64,000 nucleotides of DNA from Garcia nutans (Eukaryota; Streptophyta; Magnoliopsida; Malpighiales; Euphorbiaceae): assembly GCA_947685225.1 (NCBI GenBank), contig CANTUV010000072.1:7006001-7070000 (forward strand), written 5' to 3'. Both the position numbers and the translations under genes were made by a program. This document shows positions 46,588 through 57,576 of the stretch, piece after piece; the stretch's first letter is position 1, and each line of letters opens with the position of its first letter. Under the pieces are notes generated by a model that did no database searches, was not told where the DNA came from, and worked only from the letters and a program-made list of their open reading frames with translations.

Positions 46588-49423
46588 TGTAACACCCCCA
46601 CACCCAATACATACACACTACATACACCACAATGTAGTATACATGTATCGAATATAGGAATGCCACGGATTTTTATTAACATTCAAAACATTTTAAATGA
46701 TACTATAAGCTTTCTCAATATACATTAGAGAAAAATAAGTAATTACTTGTAATATAAAACAAAATAGATATAAATACATTTACTTAATACGCAGCGGAAT
46801 TTATAAAATATTTACATATATGAAAACATTTAAGTCCATATCTATAAATATACACATATTTACATTATACACAATACTTTACAAAACATAAAGAATTTAT
46901 ACATGATTGGCAGCTCTTCTCTGATCTTTAAATCCAAGAATAAACCCTTCAATGTCTACTCTCACTAGGTCTCGAAGAACTCTAGGGTTCAACTCTGTTA
47001 CCTGCTCGATTAAACACTATCGTGCTAAGCCAACGGCTTAGTAAGACAAATCATGCTTATGTTATGCTTTAGTGCAATGCAATGTTAATTATCAATCCAT
47101 ATTATACATGTAACATCATATATGCAAAGCAAACAACATACCATTACATTTCATAATCCAATATAAGTAGACATATCACATTTCAACATCTTTTCATATA
47201 CCTCATTAGTTACTCATTAAACCATTCATGAACAACACTAAACAAAGACAAGCATTGGGCCTAAGACACACTAATATGCCATTCAATTTTCAAAGTTAAT
47301 GTTTTGGTTTTGTTATCACATTTATCAATATCATATACCTAACTAGGCTTCAAGGATTAGGTTCAACCAAGCTTCAAGGGGAGAAAAGCATGCTAAGCTT
47401 CAACCCAACTTGGCTTCAAGAACCAACCCAACCTAGCTTCAAGGGTTGTAACATCTCAATTAGGCTTCAAGGATTCAATCCAACCTAACTTCAAGAGATT
47501 GTTACACTTATTAGGCATGCCACCAACAACAAACTCTGAAAATGGAATAACACATTAGCCACACAATTCATTTATTATTTAGTTATCATTTCCATTCTCA
47601 ATTCTCATCAACATTTAGGCAAACATGCCTTATTTCTTTCAATTGCATCATCATAGCCAATCACAATGGCTTTATAGCATTTCATATCTCAATTCATATT
47701 GTGCATATAGCATTATTGGTATCACATTTCAAAGTACATTATTCATAATACACATCACCATTCACAAGCCTCACAATACACAATACATAACCTTGTTCAT
47801 GTAATATCATATGCATTATCAATTCCATTATCACTTCTCATTATCATATTGGCAATCATGCCTTGTTTCATTCAATTAAATCATCATAGCCAATCACAAT
47901 GGCTTTAAATCACATTCCATATCATCTCACATTTCATGATTCAACAATGATGTTAGACAAATGATCTCTATTTTGATCCTTGACAACTCAAATGGATGAT
48001 CTATTTAACATGTATTTGAGAATCTTGTTGCAGGATTAGGTTGCTTCCAATAAGGTGAACAGAACCTTTCTAGCGGTCGCGCCTCACCTGAATACGACCG
48101 CTCCATACAATTACAAGATGAAACCTTATTACAGCAGGTTTCGCGGTCAGAAGCCCGACCTAAGTCGCGACCGCACTTCACAATCAAAAGATGAAACCTT
48201 ATTACAGTAGGTTTCACGGTCAGAAGCCCGACCTAAGTCGCGACCGCACTTCACAATCAAAAGATGAAACCTTATTACAGTAGGTTTCACGGTCAGAAGC
48301 CCGACCTAAGTCGCGACCGCACATGAATAATAGCGACCGCCCCTAATTACATGTCTCTCATGCATAAACCCTAAATGTAGCCAAATTTCTTTTGGTTAAC
48401 TTAAAACATATTGTACTCAACATAACCTCATTCAAATGGACATAATCAACATCATTAGCAATTATTTTACATGCTCATAACAATATTTTCATCACCAACA
48501 TTCATTAACAATACATTTGATACCTTATCACATTTACAAACAAAAGTGTTTTAAGATTAAACAACATATGCATGTTTGTACCCATATAGTTTGTACTTAC
48601 CTTTAGCACCAATTATACAACTCTAAACACTTTCTTTTCTCCAAGAATTCTTCACTTCTCAAATTAGAGCAAATCACCTTCTTCCAAAACCTAATCCAAA
48701 ATAACACAATATAATTTATCACTTACCATTTCCAAAACCCTAAAACCAACATCACTCTTAACTTATCATCTTCAAATCCAAAACCAACACCACAACCAAT
48801 TAAATCCAACATATAATAATCAACACAACCCTACCATCAAAAATCCACAACCAAACTCACAACCAACTTAAATAAACTAAGAGAATCAAGAGAGACTTAC
48901 CAAAAATAATGGATCTTCTTGGATTTCCACTTAACCACTTGAAAACTTCTTCAATTTGAGCTTCAAATATCATCAACTCTTGTTTTCTCTCTTGCTCTCT
49001 AAGTTGGCCGGCCACACGTGAAAAGAAGAAAAGAAATTGATCAAACAAAAGTCAAATCCTCTTTTAACCTCTACCACACAATTTCCAAAAGAAGAAATAC
49101 CAAAATGCCCTCTTAAACATAATTACACTTCCTTTTATTTAGCATGCCCTTTATAGTAATTTCAATAACAACAACTAAATATCTTCTTCCACTATATCCA
49201 ACACCTTGACTCTCCCTTTGACCAACATATATGCTATATATATTGCCATATACACTACATATACATCTTCTCTACACATCACTTTTCTTTCAAATAACAC
49301 ATGAACATTCTCTTTTCAATTTTTTTTTATCACACAACATATACATTCAATCACATTTTAAACCAACAACAACAACAATAACAACATAATCAAAACTTCT
49401 AGGGCATACATGAGGATATTACA
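46588..49423 (-). repeat. Element G left LTR
   Basis: On the minus strand it starts TGTAATATCCTCATGTATGC and ends GGGGGTGTTACA. AGAAC flanks it on both sides, so taken alone it has the form of a solo LTR. It differs from the right LTR by a few substitutions and one 73-bp unit (three copies here, four there). It holds a TTGAAGCC-type cassette (47340-47515) and a GCGGTCGC-type palindromic cassette (48070-48345). No gene is present. Confidence 0.92.
48137..48330 (-). repeat. 73-bp repeat, three copies (left LTR of G)
   Basis: Copies begin at 48137, 48210 and 48283 with GGTTTCACGGTCAGAAGCCC or a one-base variant; each contains AAGTCGCGACCGCAC. The unit embeds the GCGGTCGC/GCGACCGC palindrome. 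Confidence 0.93.
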
Positions 49424-49868
49424 AGAACCTAGAATTATACTTGAGTCCAGAACTCGAACCAGGTCCAGAACCCAAATTTTTCTTAGGTCCAGAACCTAGA
49501 ATTATCCTTGAGTCCAGAACTCGAACCGGGTCCAGAACCCAAAACCTCAACCGTTTCATCAAAAATTAAGTCTTATTGCTTTTCACTCTCTTTCACTAAG
49601 GTTTCAGATCATTCAAGCAAGGGGAAACTGTAGACCCTCAATTTTGACCCAATCCGGTCCAATATGTTTTATTTAGTCTAAAATGATTTTTGTTGTCTAA
49701 TTGGTCCAAAATAATTTTTATTAAATAATTTTTGCTTTAGTATCAAATTTTTATTAATAAAAGATAGAAATAAACAAATAAAAGTCAAAAAATAAAAATA
49801 AAAATAAAAATCGGAGTTGGAAAAATAGGCGACGAAAAAATTGTCGCGCGGGCCCGTGGGCATTTCGC
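49424..49868 (+). repeat. Duplicated element E segment between G LTR and G pol
   Basis: It matches 57305-57816 throughout (67-bp repeat part, polypurine tract CAAGGGGAAAC, and the first 240 bp of the E LTR starting TGTAGACCC at 49629) except for lacking exactly one 67-bp unit. It ends at CATTTCGC, where pol sequence begins with a 2-bp overlap (GC). Confidence 0.92.
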
Positions 49869-52800
49869 AAAGCAAGCCGATAAGCAACTGGCCCAACTCT
49901 TTCCAAAACTTCATACGGTCCAATGAAACGAGGACTCAGCTTCTCTTTTCGACCAAATCTCAGAATCTTTTTCCAAGGAGACACTTTTAAAAATACATTA
50001 TCTCCCACATAATACTCTATGTCTCTCCTTTTTAAATCCGAATAAGACTTCTGTCGATCTGAAGCTGCTTTCAATCTATCTCGAATCATTTTCACTTTCT
50101 CTTCAGTCTCTTTAACTAAATCAGGACCAATTATCTTACTTTCACCAATCTCATTCCAACACAAAGGTGTCCTACACCGTCTACCATACAATGCCTCAAA
50201 TGGGGCCATACTGATGCTGGATTGGTGACTGTTGTTGTAAGCAAACTCCACAAGCGGTAAGAATCCATCCCAACTTCCAGAGAAATCAATGACACATCTT
50301 CTCAACATATCCTCAATAATCTGTATCACTCTCTCTGACTGCCCATCTGTCTGCGGATGGAAAGAAGTACTAAAGTGTAATCGAGAACCCAAAGCACCAT
50401 GCAAACTCTTCCAAAACCTGGAAGTAAACCGGAGATCTCGATCAGACACTATAGAAGTTGGAACACCATGCAACTTCACAATCTCATGGATATACAGCTC
50501 AGCTAACCTTTCTAAAGAGTAATCCATCCGAACTGGAAGAAAATGAGCTGTTTTAGTCAACCTGTCAACAATCACCCAAATAGCATCATACTTCCTTTGT
50601 GTCAATGGCAAACCAGACACAAAATCCATTGTCACTCTTTCCCACTTCCATTCAGGCACTGACAACGGCTAAAGTAACCCGGTTGGAACTTGATGCTCTG
50701 CTTTTACCTTCTGACATGTGAGATATCTGGATACAAACTCCGCAATGTCTCTCTTCATACCAGACCACCAGTAAAATTGCCTCAAATTATGATACATCTT
50801 TGTATTACCCGGATGCATAGCAAACACTGACTGATGTGCTTCTTCCAAAATGATTCTTTTTAAATCAGCATCATTAGGTACACACAATCGGTTCTTAAAC
50901 CAGAGACTCCCATCATCTCTCACAATAAAATCTTGACTCTTTCCACTCTGGCAACCTGAAACAATCTTTTGAATCTTTTCATCAGCCAACTAAGCCTCTT
51001 TAATCTGATTCAACAGAATTGGTTTCAATTGCAACTGTGCCAACAATGCACCATCATCACAAAATACAAAACTGGTATGCAATGCTCTCAATTCAACAAG
51101 CAACGAGAGCGAATAAACAGTTAAGCCTGCTAAAGACTTCCGACTCAAGGCATCAGCAACAACATTTGCTTTACCTGGATGATAATCGATCAAATAGTCG
51201 TAGTCTTTAATCAATTCCAACCATCTCCTCTGTTGAAGATTAAGCTCTTTCTGAACCCCCAAATATTTCAAACTTTTGTGATCAGTGTAGATGAAACATT
51301 TCTCCCCAAACAAATAGTGTCGCCAAATCTTCAATGCAAAAACAATGGCTGCTAGCTCCAAATCATGGGTCGGATAATTAAGCTCATGCGGCTTCAACTG
51401 TCGAGAAGCATAAGCTATCACTCTACCTTCTTGCATCAGTACACAACCGAAACCATTATGTGAAGCATCACTGTAGATCACATATGGTTTGCCTTCCACA
51501 GGTAAAGTAAGAACAGGCGCTTGAGTCAACATTTCTCTCAACTGATTAAAGCTAGCCTGACACTGATCTGTCCACACAAATCTAACTCCCTTCCGAAGCA
51601 ATCTGGTGAGTGGAGTAGCTATCAAAGAAAAATCTTTCACAAACCGTCGGTAATAGCCTGCCAAACCCAGAAAACTTCTAACTTCAGTCACAGACTTAGG
51701 TGGACTCCAATTCAGAATAGCTTCAACTTTACTCGGATCAACTCTAATACCCTCTACTGAAACTATATGACCGAGAAAGGTTACTTGGTCAAGCCAGAAC
51801 TCACACTTCGACAGTTTAGCAAACAATTGCTTCTCTCTCAAGATTTGCAGCACAATCCGTAGATGCTTGTCATGCTCTTCCTCATTACGCGAATATACCA
51901 AAATATCATCTATAAACACTACCACAAACTGATCCAAATAGGGCCTGAACACCCTATTCATCAAATCCATAAAAGCTGCAGGTGCATTCGTCAAACCAAA
52001 AGGCATAACTAGAAACTCATAATGCCCGTACCTGGTCCGAAAAGCGGTCTTAGGAACATTCTCAGCTCTGACTCTCAGCTGATGGTACCCTGATCTCAGA
52101 TCAATTTTAGAAAACACAGCTGCACCCTTCAATTGATCAAAGAGATCATCGATTCTAGGCAAAGGATATTTATTTTTAATAGTCACCTTGTTCAATTGCC
52201 TATAATCGATACACAACCTCATAGTACCATCTTTCTTCTTCACAAATAACACAGGAGCTCCCCAAGGAGAAACACTGGGGCGAATAAATCCTTTGTCCAA
52301 CAACTCCTGCAATTGCACTTTCAACTCCCTCAATTCTGCTGGTGCCATTCTATAAGGAGTACTAGAGATACGAGTGGTACCAGGCAACAATTCAATACCG
52401 AACTCCACCTCTCTCTCAGGAGGTAACCCTGGCAACTCCTCTGGAAACACATCTGGGAACTCTACAACTGTGGCAATACTATCAATAGGGGAACCCTTCA
52501 CTCTAGTATCTACCACATGAGCAAGATAAGCTTCACACCCCTTTCTAACCAATCTCCTAGCTGCAACAGCTGAAACAAATAAGGAGGCTAGCTGTTCCTG
52601 CTCATTAGATACTATCACTTCTCTACCATCAGCAGTTCTCAAAGAAACAATTTTCCTTTTACAGTCTACCACAGCTCCATGTCTTGATAGCCAATCCATG
52701 CCTAGAATCACATCATATTCCTTAAATGGCATCTCAATCAAATCTCCAAGGAACTCCTCACCTTGCACCCTCACTGCACTATCTCGGTGCACCCTGCTCA

Positions 52801-54232
52801 CAATCACACTATGCCCTAAAGGATTTGTCACCAACGCATCAAATCCTAGGGACTCAGCATGCATATCAGACACAGGTAAAACAGATGCACTAATATAAGA
52901 ATGGGTGGATCCGGGATCAATCAAAGCAAGTACTGAAGTATCAAATAAAGAAAAAGTACCAGCTATGACTGCCGAAGCATCTGGCTGCCTCTGCATAACA
53001 TATATCCTCTGGGAAGACCCAACCTCCTCTGGTCTACTCTCTCTGGATGTAGAACCTCCTCTAGCACTTAACCCAGATCTGCCTCCCCGGCTGCTACCTC
53101 TGCCTGCTCGACCTCCCCTCACACTAGGTCGAGAAGCTGCAGTATCAACTGACATCTGTTCCTGCCTCTCAGGACAATCTCTCACAAAGTGATTAGGTGA
53201 TCCACATCTGAAGCATACCCCTGCTACACCAGTCTTCCAGCAAGGACCACCATGTGGCCTACCACAATGAATGCAGATGGGTGGAGTGGATCTCTGAATC
53301 ATTGGGGTCGGAGCACTCGCCACTGAAGCTGCAGGTCTAAATCTCTGCCTCTGAAACCGTACTGACCTACCAGCTGACCTCTGACTCCTACTGCCCCGAG
53401 GAATAAAACTTCCTTTACCTCTCTTTGCTGATGAAGACCCTGCCTCCCACTGGAGCCTCCCAACCCTAACCTCTTCCTCTGAAGCAGCTACAATAACTTG
53501 AGCTCGCTCCACACTCCTAGCTGCTGCCACAAGCTGGGAAAAATCGTGATATCTAGATCCAGCCACTAAGCACATGATAGAAGGCCTCAATCCCTCCTCA
53601 AATCTCATGCATCTATCTATCTCATCAGCTATAATGCCCCCAGCATACTGGCTCAATCGAATAAACTCAACCTCATATTCAGTTACAGTCTTGCTGTCTT
53701 GCTTCAAGCTCAAGAACTTCATCTTCTTCATGTCTTTATACTCCCTCGGAGTAAACTTCAATTCAAACTCTCTCAGAAAGTCAGCATAGGACAAGGTTGG
53801 TGGATCATCCATAGAATGGGGCACTGTCCTCCACCAGTCATATGCATCCTTCTGTAGCAAAGATCTTGCATAGTCAAACTTTTCCTCCGATGTGGCTTGC
53901 AACTGAATAAAGATCCTTTGTACTTTATCAAGCCATTGCTCCGCTACAGCTGGATCAACTGTACCAAGGAAATCCTCTGCTCCATACTTCCTTAGTTTAT
54001 CATAGTGCCTCACTGATACCAAAGGCTGTGGGGGTGGCGGCGGTGGTTGCACTGGTGCTTGTCTCAAAGCTTCAACCATATGCCTAAGCCAAGCTGGTGG
54101 AACCTCCTCACCAACTGGTCTCCCCGACACCGAAGCAGGTGCCTCCTCAGCACTATCAACTCTAGCTCTATCCTCCGGAGCTACTCTCTCCTCACTACCC
54201 TCAACTGACTGACGCAAATGAGGATCCATCAC
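49869..54232 (-). pseudogene. Element G gag-pol polyprotein with two amber stops, integrase end missing
   Basis: The start MMDPHLRQS at 54232 is about 150 bp after the primer site. In one frame: proline-rich N-terminus (62-70), retrotrans_gag capsid (about 90-250), zinc knuckle CFRCGSPNHFVRDC (340-353), protease LIDPGSTHSYIS (438-449), RT with VDYRQLNKV, SKIDLRSGYHQ and FIDDILVYS (catalytic Asp pair near 774), and RNase H with YSDASHNGFG and TDHKSLKYL. A TAG at 50990-50992 and another at 50669-50671 interrupt the integrase region; both replace an expected Gln. Integrase keeps TMDFVSGLP, VSDRDLRF and HPQTDGQSERVIQ (D, D, E), but the zinc-binding CxxC reads YLTC, losing one Cys. The C-terminus, including any chromodomain, is lost at 49868. 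Confidence 0.93.
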
Positions 54233-54377
54233 AACCTATGTCTGCAAACACAGCAGAATACTTCTTATTAAAGATCAGAGATTGCCAATCCCAAACATAT
54301 ATGTTATTAAAAACCACTTTTTAAGTAAAAATATTCTTTTTATTACATTTTACCTAGATTGAGAATCTCAAACCTAG

Positions 54378-54389
54378 GCTCTGATACCA
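54378..54389 (-). promoter_or_regulatory. Primer-binding site of element G (initiator tRNA-Met)
   Basis: The minus strand reads TGGTATCAGAGC, 7 bases inside the right LTR. It identifies the right LTR as the 5' LTR. It is the same site as in element B. Confidence 0.93.
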
Positions 54390-54396
54390 AAACAAT

Positions 54397-57304
54397 TGTA
54401 ACACCCCCACACCCAATACATACACACTACATACACCACAATGTAGTATACATGTATCGAATATAGGAATGCCACGGATTTTTATTAACATTCAAAACAT
54501 TTTAAATGATACTATAAGCTTTCTCATTATACATTAGAGAAAAATAAGTAATTACTTGTAATATAAAACAAAATAGATATAAATACATTTACTTAATACG
54601 CAGCGGAATTTATAAAATATTTACATATATGAAAACATTTAAGTCCATATCTATAAATATACACATATTTACATTATACACAATACTTTACAAAACATAA
54701 AGAATTTATACATGATTGGCAGCTCTTCTCTGATCTTTAAATCCAAGAATAAACCCTTCAATGTCTACTCTCACTAGGTCTCGAAGAACTCTCGGGTTCA
54801 ACTCTGTTACCTGCTCGATTAAACACTATCGCGCTAAGCCAACGGCTTAGTAAGACAAATCATGCTTATGTTATGCTTTAGTGCAATGCAATGTTAATTA
54901 TCAATCCATATTATACATGTAACATCATATATGCAAAGCAAACAACATACCATTACATTTCATAATCCAATATAAGTAGACATATCACATTTCAACATCT
55001 TTTCATATACCTCATTAGTTACTCATTAAACCATTCATGAACAACACTAAACAAAGACAAGCATTGGGCCCAAGACACACTAATATGCCATTCAATTTTC
55101 AGAGTTAATGTTTTGGTTTTGTTATCACATTTATCAATATCATATACCCAACTAGGCTTCAAGGATTAGGTTCAACCAAGCTTCAAGGGGAGCAAAGCAT
55201 GCTAAGCTTCAACCCAACTTGGCTTCAAGAACCAACCCAACCTAGCTTCAAGGGTTGTAACATCTCAATTAGGCTTCAAGGATTCAATCCAACCTAACTT
55301 CAAGAGATTGTTACACTTATTAGGCATGCCACCAACAACAAACTCTGAAAATGGAATAACACATTAGCCACACAATTCATTTATTATTTAGTTATCATTT
55401 CCATTCTCAATTCTCATCAACATTTAGGCAAACATGCCTTATTTCTTTCAATTGCATCATCATAGCCAATCACAATGGCTTTATAGCATTTCATATCTCA
55501 ATTCATATTGTGCATATAGCATTATTGGTATCACATTTCAAAGTACATTATTCATAATACACATCACCATTCACAAGCCTCACAATACACAATACATAAC
55601 CTTGTTCATGTAATATCATATGCATTATCAATTCCATTATCACTTCTCATTATCATATTGGCAATCATGCCTTGTTTCATTCAATTAAATCATCATAGCC
55701 AATCACAATGGCTTTAAATCACATTCCATATCATCTCACATTTCATGATTCAACAATGATGTTAGACAAATGATCTCTATTTTGATCCTTGACAACTCAA
55801 ATGGATGATCTATTTAACATGTATTTGAGAATCTTGTTGCAGGATTAGGTTGCTTCCAATAAGGTGAACAGAACCTTTCTAGCGGTCGCGCCTCACCTGA
55901 ATACGACCGCTCCATACAATTACAAGATGAAACCTTATTACAGTAGGTTTCGCGGTCAGAAGCCCGACCTAAATCGCGACCGCACTTCACAATCAAAAGA
56001 TGAAACCTTATTACAGTAGGTTTCACGGTCAGAAGCCCGACCTAAGTCGCGACCGCACTTCACAATCAAAAGATGAAACCTTATTACAGTAGGTTTCACG
56101 GTCAGAAGCAAGACCTAAGTCGCGACCGCACTTCACAATCAAAAGATGAAACCTTATTACAGTAGGTTTCACGGTCAGAAGCCCGACCTAAGTCGCGACC
56201 GCACATGAATAATAGCGACTACCCCTAATTACATGTCTCTCATGCATAAACCCTAAATGTAGCCAAATTTCTTTTGGTTAACTTAAAACATATTGTACAC
56301 AACATAACCTCATTCAAATGGACATAATCAACATCATTAGCAATTATTTTACATGCTCATCACAATATTTTCATCACCAACATTCATTAACAATACATTT
56401 GATACCTTATCACATTTACAAACAAAAGTGTTTTAAGATTAAACAACATATGCATGTTTGTACCCATATAGTTTGTACTTACCTTTAGCACCAATTATAC
56501 AACTCTAAACACTTTCTTTTCTCCAAGAATTCTTCACTTCTCAAATTAGAGCAAATCACCTTCTTCCAAAACCTAATCCAAAATAACACAATATAATTTA
56601 TCACTTACCATTTCCAAAACCCTAAAACCAACATCACTCTTAACTTATCATCTTCAAATCCAAAACCAACACCACAACCAATTAAATCCAACATATAATA
56701 ATCAACACAACCCTACCATCAAAAATCCACAACCAAACTCACAACCAACTTAAATAAACTAAGAGAATCAAGAGAGACTTACCAAAAATAATGAATCTTC
56801 TTGGATTTCCACTTAACCACTTGAAAACTTCTTCAATTTGAGCTTCAAATATCATCAACTCTTGTTTTCTCTCTTGCTCTCTAAGTTGGCCGGCCACACG
56901 TGAAAAGAAGAAAAGAAATTGATCAAACAAAAGTCAAATCCTCTTTTAACCTCCACCACACAATTTCCAAAAGAAGAAATACCAAAATGCCCTCTTAAAC
57001 ATAATTACACTTCCTTTTATTTAGCATGCCCTTTATAGTAATTTCAATAACAACAACTAAATATCTTCTTCCACTATATCCAACACCTTGACTCTCCCTT
57101 TGACCAACATATATGCTATATATATTGCCATATACACTACATATACATCTTCTCTACACATCACTTTTCTTTCAAATAACACATGAACATTCTCTTTTCA
57201 ATTTTTTTTATCACACAACATATACATTCAATCACATTTTAAACCAACAACAACAACAATAACAACATAATCAAAACTTCTAGGGCATACATGAGGATAT
57301 TACA
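54397..57304 (-). repeat. Element G right (5') LTR
   Basis: 2908 bp, same termini as the left LTR, followed on its outer side by AGAAC (57305-57309). It carries four 73-bp units (55946-56210). Few substitutions separate it from the left copy, so the pair is young. Confidence 0.93.
55946..56215 (-). repeat. 73-bp repeat, four copies (right LTR of G)
   Basis: Copies begin at 55946, 56019, 56092 and 56165. The third has AGAAGCAAGAC instead of AGAAGCCCGAC. Confidence 0.93.
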
Positions 57305-57566
57305 AGAACCTAGAATTATACTTGAGTCCAGAACTCGAACCAGGTCCAGAACCCAAATTTTGCTTAGGTCCAGAACCTAGAATTATCCTTGAGTCCAGAA
57401 CTCGAACCAGGTCCAGAACCCAAATTTTTTTTAGGTCCAGAACCTAGAATTATCCTTGAGTCCAGAACTCGAACCGGGTCTAGAACCCAAAACCTCAACC
57501 GTTTCATCAAAAATTAAGTCTTATTGCTTTTCACTCTCTTTCACTAAGGTTTCAGATCATTCAAGC
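57305..57566 (+). repeat. 67-bp tandem repeat, right block and end of E 3' UTR
   Basis: Just under three 67-bp units (57305-57496), then a unique tail before the polypurine tract. The duplicated copy at 49424 has one unit fewer. Confidence 0.9.
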
Positions 57567-57576
57567 AAGTGGAAAC
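57567..57576 (+). promoter_or_regulatory. Polypurine tract of element E
   Basis: AAGTGGAAAC directly precedes the LTR start. The duplicated copy at 49619-49628 reads AAGGGGAAAC, a better polypurine tract, so this copy carries a G-to-T change. Confidence 0.75.

Larger units (their letters stand above)
46588..57304 (-). mobile_element. Element G: young Del/Tekay-like chromovirus complex, rearranged
   Basis: Two near-identical LTRs (46588-49423 and 54397-57304) flank a minus-strand gag-pol. AGAAC lies at 46583-46587, 49424-49428 and 57305-57309. The right LTR is the 5' LTR (primer site next to it). Between the left LTR and pol sits a 445-bp copy of host element E sequence (49424-49868), so the normal 3' part of the element (end of integrase, 3' UTR, polypurine tract) is missing. 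Either a real rearrangement or an assembly join of two haplotypes would give this. Confidence 0.85.

Noticed and set aside
48005..48217. 70-codon minus-strand frame, nearly identical to 55814-56026
   Set aside because: The match only reflects the two copies of the G LTR; the frame runs over the 73-bp repeats and has no start context or domain.
48857..49048. 63-codon frame repeated at 56739-56930
   Set aside because: Same reason: duplicated LTR sequence, with no recognised domain.
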